Source: a virus. Taken from it: DNA of 42,473 nt. The translations under genes and the position numbers were made by a program. The DNA is taken from the IMG/VR virus record IMGVR_UViG_3300048536_000696, positions 1 through 42,473 of that record; one strand, given 5' to 3'. The stretch's first letter is position 1; each line of letters starts with the position of its first letter. Under the pieces are notes generated by a model, which searched no databases, was not told the origin of the DNA, and saw only the letters and a list, made by a program, of their open reading frames with translations. Below are positions 1 to 7,394 of the stretch, piece by piece.

Positions 1-68
1 AGTTAAAGCTTGAGGCCGAGGCCATGAATAGAAATATTATTAAGCGTACCACATCCACATTATTTTAA
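1..68 (+). CDS. C-terminal end of an upstream gene (partial)
   Basis: An open frame enters from the left edge and ends at the TAA at 66-68. The last 21 codons read as a charged tail finishing in TTSTLF. Its stop overlaps the next ATG by one base (TAATG), the same coupling used elsewhere in the window, which supports it as a real gene end. In T4 the gene before gp59 is gp33, the late-transcription co-activator, so gp33 is a reasonable guess by synteny. Too little is visible to recognise the family. Confidence 0.4.
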   Translation, partial: LKLEAEAMNRNIIKRTTSTLF

Positions 69-736
69 TGAACGGTCATAAAGCATACTGCATCTATAGG
101 TCTGTAGGATTGCATTTTACTCAAGAAAGTTATGATGCATTTAAATACAACTTTAAAACAAATGTCAAAGCTTCTACCTTTGAAAGAAGGAAAGACCGAT
201 ATTTTTTCGAGAAGATCGCACGCAGATATCCTAACGAAGATGAGTTAAAACTCTTTTTTGTTGACAATATTATGTCAGATAATGTGTGGGTCGGAGACAT
301 GGATGATGCGACTCATGAAAAACGAAACGCACATCGCCAAGCATTGAGCTATAATTTTGAAAAAGAAATTAAGATTATACGCGAAGAAGCATATAAATAT
401 AACCTCGACTTTGACGGAGTTTGTAAACCAAATTCCAACAAAAACGATAACATCTTACTTGATCTCTATATGAGTCAGAAGATATCAGCTGATACCTTCG
501 TGATTATAGATCATTTAGTAAGTTTTATCAAAAGCCTGAGGAGTGAACTCAAAGATCCATTAGGAATCGTAGAGTCTACTCTTCTTACACTAAGCAAATA
601 CCAAAAATTCATTGTTCCACTGATGGTTGCAAACCAAGACAAATATCGCATGAGACTCATTTTGTTGTTTACATCAAGACCTAATCAGTATAATATAGAG
701 TTTGTCGGTATTAATAATAAACCGCAATACAAATAA
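68..736 (+). CDS. gp59: gp59-like DNA helicase loader
   Basis: The 222-residue product matches T4 gp59 (217 residues) in length and position directly before gp32. In T4, gp59 binds forked DNA and gp32 and loads the gp41 replicative helicase. The protein is basic, apparently all-helical, and has the N-terminal pattern of the family: a YDAFKYNFKT segment followed by an aromatic and basic RKDRYFFEKIARRYP stretch. The C-terminal half carries long amphipathic helices. The start overlaps the preceding stop by one base, implying translational coupling. The last six codons form the first copy of an 18-bp repeat that recurs before gp32. Identification rests on recognised sequence pattern plus synteny with gp32. 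Confidence 0.85.
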   Translation: MNGHKAYCIYRSVGLHFTQESYDAFKYNFKTNVKASTFERRKDRYFFEKIARRYPNEDELKLFFVDNIMSDNVWVGDMDDATHEKRNAHRQALSYNFEKEIKIIREEAYKYNLDFDGVCKPNSNKNDNILLDLYMSQKISADTFVIIDHLVSFIKSLRSELKDPLGIVESTLLTLSKYQKFIVPLMVANQDKYRMRLILLFTSRPNQYNIEFVGINNKPQYK

Positions 737-753
737 ATAAACCGCAATATAAA
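716..753 (+). repeat. 18-bp tandem repeat at the gp59/gp32 junction
   Basis: The 18-mer AATAAACCGCAATACAAA at 716-733 recurs at 736-753 with a single C/T difference, period 20 bp. The first copy encodes the end of gp59; the second lies in the gp32 leader. Because the period is not a multiple of three, the second copy is not a simple in-frame coding repeat. It occupies the place where T4 gp32 mRNA carries its autogenous operator. Confidence 0.8.
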
Positions 754-761
754 AAAATAAT
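737..761 (+). promoter_or_regulatory. A-rich gp32 leader, candidate translational operator
   Basis: The 25 bases between gp59 and the gp32 ATG are nearly all A and T, with one ACCGC core and an A7 run, and no recognisable Shine-Dalgarno sequence. T4 gp32 represses its own translation by binding cooperatively to an unstructured A/U-rich leader. An equivalent role here is an inference from composition and position only; no pseudoknot is obvious. Confidence 0.3.
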
Positions 762-1679
762 ATGTCGTTCGCGAACCTAAAACAAAACCGTGCATCAGCA
801 ATCGATAAGCTCATTAATGCAGCTTCTAAAGACACCGAAAAGAAATCATACGGTGATGATCGATTCTGGGCACCAACCGTAGATAAAGCAGGTAATGGTT
901 ATGCCGTTATTCGCTTCTTACCCTCCCCTGAAGGTGAAGACCTCCCGTGGATTAAGTACTGGGATCATGGATTTAAAGGTCCAACTGGTCGCTGGTATAT
1001 CGAAAACTCTCTTACATCGATTGGTCAAACCGATCCTGTAAGTGAAATGAATACACAACTGTGGAACACAGGTCGTGAAGAAGATAAAGAGCTTGCACGT
1101 ATGCGTAAGCGTCGCCTTCATCACGTCTCTAATATCCTCGTTATCTCTGACTCTGCTAACCCACAAAATGAAGGAAAAGTTTTCCTTTACAAGTATGGTA
1201 AGAAGATCATGGATAAGGTAATGGATGTTATGCAGCCACAGTTTCAAGATGAAAAGCCTGTTAACCCATTTGATTTTTGGGGCGGTGCTAACTTCAAGCT
1301 GAAAATTCGTAACTTCGAAGGCTATCGTAATTATGATAAGTCTGAATTCGAAGGTTCTTCTGAACTATTCGAAGGAGACGAAGGTAAGCTCGAGTCTGTA
1401 TATAATACTCTTCATAGCTTGAATGAGTTTGTTAGCCAAGACAACTATAAGTCTTATGCTGACCTAAAGAAGAAATTATATGAGGTCCTCGGTGAAGAAA
1501 CCGTAGCAGATACATTTTCGACAGATACACAAGTCGAGCTTAACGAGACACTTCCACCACGAGTAGATGCGCCTGTTGCTAAAGCAGATGCTCCTCAGGA
1601 AGATACTAATGTAAGCCTAGACTCAGAAGATGATGGTGACACACTTGACTATTTTGCCAAGTTAGCCCAACAAGGCTAA
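762..1679 (+). CDS. gp32: gp32-like single-stranded DNA-binding protein
   Basis: The 305-residue protein aligns by eye along the length of T4 gp32 (301 residues). Visible family signatures are the basic N-terminal segment with FANLKQNRASAIDKLI, the OB-fold core with RWYIEN, and the NEGKVFLYKYGKKIMDK block. The C-terminus is acidic (LDSEDDGDTLDYFAKLAQQG) and corresponds to the T4 tail that recruits gp59 and polymerase. It coats ssDNA during replication, recombination and repair. The whole chain contains no cysteine, so the zinc site of T4 gp32 (His64, Cys77, Cys87, Cys90) cannot form; the positions aligning with the T4 cysteines are Ser, Val and Met. It follows gp59 as in T4 and ends just before a terminator. 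Confidence 0.93.
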   Translation: MSFANLKQNRASAIDKLINAASKDTEKKSYGDDRFWAPTVDKAGNGYAVIRFLPSPEGEDLPWIKYWDHGFKGPTGRWYIENSLTSIGQTDPVSEMNTQLWNTGREEDKELARMRKRRLHHVSNILVISDSANPQNEGKVFLYKYGKKIMDKVMDVMQPQFQDEKPVNPFDFWGGANFKLKIRNFEGYRNYDKSEFEGSSELFEGDEGKLESVYNTLHSLNEFVSQDNYKSYADLKKKLYEVLGEETVADTFSTDTQVELNETLPPRVDAPVAKADAPQEDTNVSLDSEDDGDTLDYFAKLAQQG

Positions 1680-1701
1680 GCATCTCTGAACTAGAATAAG
1701 T

Positions 1702-1737
1702 AGGGGGAAGTGGCTATGCTGCTTCCCTCTTTTTTTG
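1702..1737 (+). terminator. Rho-independent terminator after gp32
   Basis: A 9-bp stem (1702-1710 with 1722-1730, one G-U pair) encloses a short loop that can pair further, and is followed at once by a seven-T run. It sits 22 bases after the gp32 stop and ends right at the stop codon of the convergent minus-strand gene. The T-run is only on the plus strand, so it should mainly stop rightward transcription. Confidence 0.85.
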
Positions 1738-4700
1738 TTACCAATCTAAATTGGTTTTGCTAAACATCTCTCGAGTTTTATCAATATGTTCTAAAGACAT
1801 CGATGAGTTTGTTACAGTATTAGACCGTTGATTATTATTAATAATGGTAGGTGCACTAACTGATGATGCTACTGTATTTGTTAAGTCACTTAATAAATCT
1901 TGATTTTGACTTTGTGTTGCAGCTAGTTGTGATCCAGCAGTTGGAACTGGTGCATTTAAAATTCTCACACCTTGTTGTAATGGACTAAGTTCGCCAAATC
2001 CTTCGACACGATTTTTAGTTCTATCAAATAACTTTTTACCTTCTCCAATAGGATTTCGCGAGGACATTACACGTTTTATTCTCCCTTGAAAATCTGGACC
2101 AGCGATTGCACCAATTGCTCTGCTTGCAAATCCGTTTAGTCCCGTTGATTGTGTCTGTCCAAATACACCAGGCCGTCTTATTGGTTGAGCGGTATTAGTA
2201 AGATTATCTTCTCCGGTATCAGCCATTCTTGCTGCTGACTCTTCCTTGAAATTTGCTGAACGCGCTTGTATTTGTGCTGTTTCATCTGCATCCATACCTG
2301 CAATGCTCTGTCTCATACGTGATTGAAACGACATACCTGGCATAACATTACCTGAAGCCCCCGGAAAAAGAGGATCTAGGGTATTAAAGTCCCGTTGATT
2401 GGCATTAGCACTTAAATCAGGAGCTGTTAAAATAGTATCTGCACCGGTATCTCCCATTATTTTTCCACTAGCAGATACAGAATTTGGATCAAGTTGTTTA
2501 AGTCCCTCTGCGGTATCCAACTGTCTAATCATCTTTTCGTCCAGAGGTATTCCCATTCCATTCTCGAGAGGCTTCACCGATTTTTTAAAATCTTCGTATG
2601 TTGTTGGGTGAACTATATGTTTGCTTGGATCATCATCGAGATTATTAACTCCCTTCTTAATATAAAAAGCAGGTTCTCCTTTGATCTCATGTTCGTAGCC
2701 ATATGCTTTAACTATTCTTGACTCTGTCATCGTCGTTCCATACATATGTGGTATTCCCTCTATTACTGCTACAGGATTTCCATCAATGAATCCAAAACCT
2801 TGTTTGATATCAGGTTTAATCTCTCCTGTTATAGATTCAGTTGGCTTAGCAGCTGCTGCGATTTCAGCATCTTGTTTTTTAACGAAATTTTTATTGTGCT
2901 CCATACGAAGCTTTGTACCTTCAGTCATATCGTCTTCCGCTATCGGCAAGCCTGTGCCAGCAGAGAGAACGCTGTCTTCTAAAAATGGTAGTTGTGTACT
3001 TTTTTCTTCAGCTGGTTCAGTTGGCTTAAAGGTATTATCTTCGCCTAATATGTTTTTTCGTATGGCATTTCTACCACCGTACGAGATATCATCGTTCTGT
3101 GCTCGGTAGTATTCCTGAGAACCTCTTTCTGTACCCGCATAAATGTCAATGTTATTAGCTTTAACATATTTCTTCCGTGCTGAGTTTAGATATTGTCTAA
3201 ATCCAATCTTTCTTCTTCCGTCCTCGCCGCCATATTTTGAGGGCAACATGCCAGCGTCTATTAGCATGTCTACCTCGCCTTGATCCACTTTATTAGCTGC
3301 TGCGATTTCAGCATTTTCTAATTCTATAAATTTCTTTTGTTGAGCTGGATCTTTATATTTCCGTATCTGCATCGGGCCATCATCACCGTCTTCATCGAAA
3401 CCACCGACGCTGTAATAGATACCGCGATATCCCTGTGGTCGGTCAATCATTTCGTAATCTTTTCCTTCGACAGTCTCATCTTCAAAAGAATCTAAATCTT
3501 TTTTAGCACTTATGGCATTCTCCATTACCATTTTATAATTTGCTTCTCCATCGGTTTTCTTACCGGTTATTGTTTCTGTTGGAGAACTGTTTGATGTCGA
3601 CTCTACCTTTTCCTTTTGACCGGTTATGCTTTCGGTTGGAGATACCGGAGCTGGAGATACCGGTGCAACTTTCATCGTTCCATCTTCGTTAATACCATCT
3701 GGCATTTTTAGGTAACCTTCATCTCCTGGCTTAAGTGGTTCCATGCCTTTTGCGATGCGTGAATTGTCTTGCCTTGTCCTAGCAGCTTTTAAATTGTCTG
3801 CCATGTCGCGTGCAATCTCTGGTGTCAGTGGCGCGCGCTCCAATTTTTCATAACCTGTTATTACATTCTTTCGAAATCCATAAATACCCTGTTTTTCATA
3901 AATTGGTTTATTGGCATTTAATCCCTGTCTCTGCAATTCTAGTATCTTTTCTTCAGGAAGAGGACCAGACATATCAACACCTCTCATTTGTGCAAGCTTA
4001 TTTCCCAAAGGCCTGCCCATCATATCGCTGAATCTATCTTCACTTCCAAACAATTTCGGAATATTGTTGATCCCTGTTCCTGTAAGATAACCAGTACCAG
4101 CTGCCGCGGTTATCTGCGCCGTCAGGAGCGCAGCTGGAGACATGAGCAACGCCCTCCCCAAACCAAGTGTGCGACCCCCAAGTCCTCGTACAAGCCCACG
4201 GGCGCGACCAAGACGACCTTTAGGCTTAGGAGTTTTAGGCGTAGGAGTTTTTGGGCCGCCTCTGACGAGGTCTATTGCCTTTTTCCCTAAATAGGTTTCT
4301 CCAGCCACTTCTAGTGCAGTTCCTAAGATGCCACCGCCACCGCCTTCGCCACCACCGCCGCCAGAACCGCCTCCTTTTAAAAAGGCACTGCCACCTTTGG
4401 TAGCATCGAGCATTTCGTCATGTCGTCTTTCGTTGCGAGCTATCTGTTCTCTTTTTTCTTCTCTATCTTTTAATTTATTACTTTTGTCATCTAAAAGATG
4501 GTCATAGATATTATCAATACCAGTACGAATGCCTCGTAATTCTTCTAATGATTCATCAGTAGATAAACCTGAAGCTGAGGCTGGGGATACACCTTCGACT
4601 GAGTCAGCTGAGGAGATACTCGAGTCAATTCCTTCAATTTCATCAGATTTGCTTTCTATTCCTAAAATTCCGTTAAGTGCTGACTCACCATCAAAAGCTT

Positions 4701-5181
4701 TTGCTGCTTTAGAAATCTTTGACAATAACTTTTGACGAATTAAAAAGAATCGTGTCTTCGTTATAAAATCTTGCTCAGGCGAAGAGCCAAGTATATCATT
4801 AACATCTATCTCTTTACCAAACTCAAAGTTTGCACTCTTAGCAGCAGTTCCAACCTTTTTGAGAATTTGATTTTTAACTCTTAACCATTTTAAACTCGTA
4901 AAAAGGCCGAGCTTGGGTGGTTCACCTAGAAGGTCAGATATTTTTATCTCTTTACCAAGTTTAAGACCTCGTAACTTTCCTCCTTGTGTCTTTTTAATAA
5001 GTGCATTAAGAATATTCCTTCTAACTTTAATATATTTTAAAGCCAAGAGATAATTCGTAGTATCTAAATTATCGTTACTACCTAATAATTCAGATAAATC
5101 TAAAGTAGCTTTGATATCCCTATCACCATTGCTTTCTTTATCTTGCTTAATTGCTTTTATTAACTCTTGTAGGTCGGCCAT
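1738..5181 (-). CDS. Putative tail tape measure protein (gp29-like role)
   Basis: This 1147-residue protein directly follows the gp26/gp51 frameshift region, the standard place of a tape measure gene. Residues 25-175 hold three diverged repeats of about 50 residues, each with an LLG or ILG motif followed by a basic helix. Residues 180-270 are acidic and helical, ending in a run of glycines, then a Pro/Lys/Arg linker and a hydrophobic stretch near residue 350 (LLMSPAALLTAQITAAAGTG) that could cross or contact a membrane. The rest is repetitive and polar, with three copies of TESITG or TETITG. The C-terminus has an Asn-rich APTIINNNQ segment like those ending other phage tape measures. T4 gp29 is 590 residues, so this is nearly twice as long. 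Function is inferred from position and composition; another internal virion protein is possible. Confidence 0.55.
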   Translation of the reverse strand: MADLQELIKAIKQDKESNGDRDIKATLDLSELLGSNDNLDTTNYLLALKYIKVRRNILNALIKKTQGGKLRGLKLGKEIKISDLLGEPPKLGLFTSLKWLRVKNQILKKVGTAAKSANFEFGKEIDVNDILGSSPEQDFITKTRFFLIRQKLLSKISKAAKAFDGESALNGILGIESKSDEIEGIDSSISSADSVEGVSPASASGLSTDESLEELRGIRTGIDNIYDHLLDDKSNKLKDREEKREQIARNERRHDEMLDATKGGSAFLKGGGSGGGGGEGGGGGILGTALEVAGETYLGKKAIDLVRGGPKTPTPKTPKPKGRLGRARGLVRGLGGRTLGLGRALLMSPAALLTAQITAAAGTGYLTGTGINNIPKLFGSEDRFSDMMGRPLGNKLAQMRGVDMSGPLPEEKILELQRQGLNANKPIYEKQGIYGFRKNVITGYEKLERAPLTPEIARDMADNLKAARTRQDNSRIAKGMEPLKPGDEGYLKMPDGINEDGTMKVAPVSPAPVSPTESITGQKEKVESTSNSSPTETITGKKTDGEANYKMVMENAISAKKDLDSFEDETVEGKDYEMIDRPQGYRGIYYSVGGFDEDGDDGPMQIRKYKDPAQQKKFIELENAEIAAANKVDQGEVDMLIDAGMLPSKYGGEDGRRKIGFRQYLNSARKKYVKANNIDIYAGTERGSQEYYRAQNDDISYGGRNAIRKNILGEDNTFKPTEPAEEKSTQLPFLEDSVLSAGTGLPIAEDDMTEGTKLRMEHNKNFVKKQDAEIAAAAKPTESITGEIKPDIKQGFGFIDGNPVAVIEGIPHMYGTTMTESRIVKAYGYEHEIKGEPAFYIKKGVNNLDDDPSKHIVHPTTYEDFKKSVKPLENGMGIPLDEKMIRQLDTAEGLKQLDPNSVSASGKIMGDTGADTILTAPDLSANANQRDFNTLDPLFPGASGNVMPGMSFQSRMRQSIAGMDADETAQIQARSANFKEESAARMADTGEDNLTNTAQPIRRPGVFGQTQSTGLNGFASRAIGAIAGPDFQGRIKRVMSSRNPIGEGKKLFDRTKNRVEGFGELSPLQQGVRILNAPVPTAGSQLAATQSQNQDLLSDLTNTVASSVSAPTIINNNQRSNTVTNSSMSLEHIDKTREMFSKTNLDW

Positions 5182-5186
5182 GTATC

Positions 5187-5194
5187 TATTTATT
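5187..5194 (-). promoter_or_regulatory. Late-promoter-like octamer before the tape measure gene
   Basis: The minus strand reads AATAAATA, one base off the T4 late promoter octamer TATAAATA, ending 5 nt before the ATG at 5181. It overlaps the stop codon of the gp51-like frame. The 5-nt spacing is the same as at five other starts in the window. Confidence 0.5.
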
Positions 5195-5375
5195 TGTTTT
5201 GCCGTTTAATTCGCTCATTTTCTTCCTTTATATGCTCCTGAAGAAGAGATACGTATATCTGCCTTTCCCACGGGATCATATTGTCAAGTTCTGTTAAACT
5301 ATATTGATGATGCTGCATCATCGCAAAGTTTGTTTGATAATGATTCCCTAATGAATCATGAGAAAGGCCTATGAG
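5190..5375 (-). CDS. gp51: gp51-like extension of gp26 expressed by -1 frameshift
   Basis: After the T TTT TTC heptamer at the end of gp26, the -1 frame runs 61 sense codons to a TAA at 5190-5192, 8 bases before the tape measure ATG. It encodes a compact helical segment with core SLTELDNMIPWERQIYVSLL and a charged Lys/Glu-rich end. This matches the short second domain of tail assembly chaperones as I know it from T4-like phages, usually labelled gp51 or baseplate hub assembly catalyst. A slip would give a fusion of 232 + 61 = 293 residues. An in-frame ATG pair near the middle could instead start a free protein of about 43 residues. No good Shine-Dalgarno sequence precedes it, which favours frameshifting. 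Confidence 0.75.
   Translation of the reverse strand, partial: LIGLSHDSLGNHYQTNFAMMQHHQYSLTELDNMIPWERQIYVSLLQEHIKEENERIKRQNK
5306..5322 (-). other. Inverted repeat inside the gp51-like frame
   Basis: GATGATGC and GCATCATC flank a single central base, so a 6-bp stem with a 5-base loop can form on either strand. It lies 53 bases past the slippery site, probably too far to stimulate frameshifting by itself, and encodes an ordinary Met-Gln-His-rich stretch. Confidence 0.4.
5340..5359 (-). other. Hairpin downstream of the slippery site
   Basis: A perfect 7-bp stem (ATGATTC with GAATCAT) with a 6-base loop begins 15 bases past the slippery heptamer. There is no U-tract, so it does not look like a terminator. 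Typical stimulatory structures sit 5-9 bases away, so a stimulatory role is possible but unproven. Confidence 0.5.
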
Positions 5376-6070
5376 AAAAAAGAGTCAATTCCTTCTAGTA
5401 AAATCTCATTATCATGACCGCACTCTTTACATTTAAATTTGGCAATATATTGTAGCTTTGGAATATTTTGGATATACTCTTGAATTTTTTCAAGATGTGA
5501 ATGTGATAATGAATCAACAAATTCAATTAATTCTTTTTCAGTTGATTCGCTTGCAGGATATACACTATCTGCATCGTAGATAGATTCGATCGAATATATA
5601 ATTGTTTGATTAAATGCCTTTTCAGGATTTTTATCATCGATTTTTTCTGTATCTTTTAATGATAGCTGCTTAAGTATTACTCCAACTGAATCATTAATTT
5701 CAATTGTGTTACTAACTTTATTGACTTCAGATATTGTAATATCTTCAAGGTTAATTTTAACATTAGCGTATTCGTCACACTTTTCGCATTTAATCCGTAC
5801 ATTCACGGTTTCTCCTACGCTTTTTGCTCGCAGCTTAAGAAAAATATATTCGAGATCTGATGCAGTGCATTCATTTGGATCGAGCTTTTCGAAAGAACAT
5901 GCTTTTACAATATCTTTAATTATTGGTAAGATCTTGCTCTCATCTTCTGTTTCTTGAGCGATCATAAGAACCTTTTCTTCCTTTACAAGGAACGGTCTAA
6001 AATCAACTGTTTTATTAAGAGAAGGTACCTCAAAAGGGTACTTCGGTACATCTAGTTTTGGTAATGCCAT
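5369..6070 (-). CDS. gp26: gp26-like baseplate hub protein / tail assembly chaperone first part
   Basis: The 233-residue product has the gp26 (T4_baseplate family) pattern: an N-terminal RPFLVKEEKVLMIAQE segment, then LEYIFLKLRAKSVGE. Two CxxC pairs follow (Cys95/Cys98 in KCEKCD and Cys214/Cys217 in FKCKECG), which together could bind one zinc. T4 gp26 (208 residues) is a hub assembly factor. Here the gene lies between a tail-tube-like gene and a tape measure and ends in an in-frame slippery heptamer followed by TCA TAG, so I infer a tail assembly chaperone role with a longer frameshifted product. A TATAAATA octamer lies 42 bases upstream of the ATG. Confidence 0.8.
   Translation of the reverse strand: MALPKLDVPKYPFEVPSLNKTVDFRPFLVKEEKVLMIAQETEDESKILPIIKDIVKACSFEKLDPNECTASDLEYIFLKLRAKSVGETVNVRIKCEKCDEYANVKINLEDITISEVNKVSNTIEINDSVGVILKQLSLKDTEKIDDKNPEKAFNQTIIYSIESIYDADSVYPASESTEKELIEFVDSLSHSHLEKIQEYIQNIPKLQYIAKFKCKECGHDNEILLEGIDSFFS
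5375..5381 (-). other. Slippery heptamer T TTT TTC for -1 frameshifting
   Basis: On the minus strand the final codons of gp26 read GAC TCT TTT TTC TCA TAG. The heptamer T TTT TTC is in the exact X XXY YYZ register, so both tRNAs can re-pair one base back. The zero frame stops 6 bases later, while the -1 frame continues for 61 codons. Confidence 0.75.
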
Positions 6071-6112
6071 AATTTTGTTATTTGTTATTCATTCAGTTAT
6101 AATATAAAAATA

Positions 6113-6120
6113 TATTTATA
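6113..6120 (-). promoter_or_regulatory. Late promoter upstream of gp26
   Basis: An exact TATAAATA octamer on the minus strand lies just past the stop of the tube-like gene and 42 bases before the gp26 ATG. Unlike most octamers here, it would give a conventional leader of about 37 bases. Confidence 0.65.
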
Positions 6121-6128
6121 TATTTTAA

Positions 6129-6797
6129 TTAGAAGTCAAATCCAGAAAAAGCGGCCGCAACGCCTCGATCCATGTTATCTCTCACTTGCGCGCGCAATTC
6201 TCGAGGAACCTGATCTATATAATCTCTTGGAGATTTTATTTTTCGTTGAGTAGCATCATCCTGAGGTTGATCAATATATTTTTCCTTAAAGTCCTCATAC
6301 GTAAATTCTACAGTTACTTGTTGTATATCTTCTCCGGCATTACTTGATTCAATTGATTGCACTGATACTGGAAATGCATTCATCAATTCTACTTCAAAAA
6401 CATGTTTATTATTGTTATCATTTTGATATAGATACACGTCTCTTTTATATACGCTATCGTAATTTTTCTTAAACGTATTCCTATTGATAATCATATTAGT
6501 CCACTTATCAAATATTTCTTTAATAAAAAAATCATTAGTAAGATTAAATGTTATTGAAACATCCTCGTTAATAAAAGATTGTGCAACTTTTATTTGTTGA
6601 CGAGTGTAATTCGTCTCAAATGTTTGCATCTGTCTTCCAGGGAAAGAACACTGTTCGCAAAAGATATTAAGATCTCTTGCTTTATCTACGTTACCGCCAA
6701 AAGCAGCAAATGGTGGTATTATTATTGCTTCGAATCGATTAGCGCGAGCAAATCCGTCTCTTCGTGATACAGCTGATTTTAGTTTATCGATTTCCAT
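6129..6797 (-). CDS. Tail-tube-fold protein (gp54/gp19-like)
   Basis: The 222-residue protein shows the tail tube family pattern: ARANRFEAIIIPP near the N-terminus, then an EQCSFPGRQ segment, then alternating beta strands (EDVSITFNLTNDFFIKEIFDKW, in part) ending in VTVEFTYEDF. This fold is shared by the major tube protein gp19 (163 residues) and the tube initiators gp48 and gp54 in T4. Since a gp48-like gene lies just across the divergent promoter and this one neighbours gp26, a gp54-type initiator at the baseplate is the more likely role; a tube subunit is the alternative. Its ATG overlaps the preceding stop (TAATG). The last 40 residues are a charged, Arg-rich tail. Confidence 0.7.
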   Translation of the reverse strand: MEIDKLKSAVSRRDGFARANRFEAIIIPPFAAFGGNVDKARDLNIFCEQCSFPGRQMQTFETNYTRQQIKVAQSFINEDVSITFNLTNDFFIKEIFDKWTNMIINRNTFKKNYDSVYKRDVYLYQNDNNNKHVFEVELMNAFPVSVQSIESSNAGEDIQQVTVEFTYEDFKEKYIDQPQDDATQRKIKSPRDYIDQVPRELRAQVRDNMDRGVAAAFSGFDF

Positions 6798-7381
6798 TAG
6801 AGTTTAGATCTTGAGTCTTTCCATACTGCATCTTTACCTTGCTTAGTGAACTGTTCAGATGGTAAAAAGATTGCAATCTCCCATTCACTGGCAGATATTT
6901 CGGATATTTGTGATTTGATGTGTCTAGTTAAATAGTGTTTATAGCATGGTTTAAATGCAGAAAGTTTTGATGCTCCTTTTAAAAGGTCATACGACATTTT
7001 AAGTCGAGTACTACTATTGTATTTATCATTATTAGAGTACTCGAGAAGCCTATCAAAGAATTTAGCTCTTAATAATGGCGGAAGATAGTGTAAGTTTATT
7101 CCATAAAATCCTCCAGGAGCTTTATCAACCATAATAATAAGAGGAAATTTATCATAAAACGGCAGAGTCTTTTTGTTTTTAGGATCGTAAGAATACATAA
7201 ACATACGACCAATTAATGGCTTTGCTACTGTTTTTGTTGCTTCATCCCTTAAAAGAGCTTTACGATTAACTGTTCTTATCTCAGAAACCTTTTTCCTGAA
7301 CCATTTTAAAGATTCTGTAGTTCCACGTTTGATGTCAGATCTAAATGCTGCTGCCTGTAGTTTATCAAAAAGAGATGCCAT
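6797..7381 (-). CDS. Conserved T4-like phage protein of unknown function
   Basis: I place the start at the ATG at 7381 (194 residues, MASLFDKLQAAAF), not at the ATG 63 bases upstream, which would overlap gp4. A TATAAATA octamer ends 5 nt before the chosen ATG. The product contains SYDPKNKKTLPFYDKFPLI and GINLHYLPPLLRAKFFDRL, blocks I associate with a widely conserved protein of marine T4-like phages without an assigned function. The N-terminal half is basic (GTTESLKWFRKKVSEI). Its place between gp4 and tail-tube genes suggests a structural or assembly role. No catalytic motif is evident. Confidence 0.75.
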   Translation of the reverse strand: MASLFDKLQAAAFRSDIKRGTTESLKWFRKKVSEIRTVNRKALLRDEATKTVAKPLIGRMFMYSYDPKNKKTLPFYDKFPLIIMVDKAPGGFYGINLHYLPPLLRAKFFDRLLEYSNNDKYNSSTRLKMSYDLLKGASKLSAFKPCYKHYLTRHIKSQISEISASEWEIAIFLPSEQFTKQGKDAVWKDSRSKL

Positions 7382-7386
7382 ATCCC

Positions 7387-7394
7387 TATTTATA
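7387..7394 (-). promoter_or_regulatory. Late promoter before the conserved unknown gene
   Basis: An exact TATAAATA on the minus strand sits immediately after the gp4 stop codon and 5 nt before the ATG at 7381. The spacer reads GGGAT. The predicted transcription start falls on the A of the ATG. Confidence 0.7.

Noticed and set aside
392-399. Exact TATAAATA octamer on the plus strand inside gp59
   Set aside because: It lies deep in coding sequence with no gene start within a plausible distance; chance occurrence is likely at this AT content.
918-1247. Minus-strand open frame opposite gp32
   Set aside because: gp32 is clearly the coding strand here; the opposite frame shows no family pattern.
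2786-3109. Plus-strand open frame of about 107 codons opposite the tape measure gene
   Set aside because: It mirrors codon bias of the minus-strand gene, has low-complexity Ser/Val content, and no promoter or coupled neighbour. Other frames opposite the long genes were dismissed on the same grounds.
5340-5359. Terminator after gp26
   Set aside because: The hairpin has no U-tract, and the -1 frame and tape measure gene continue downstream.
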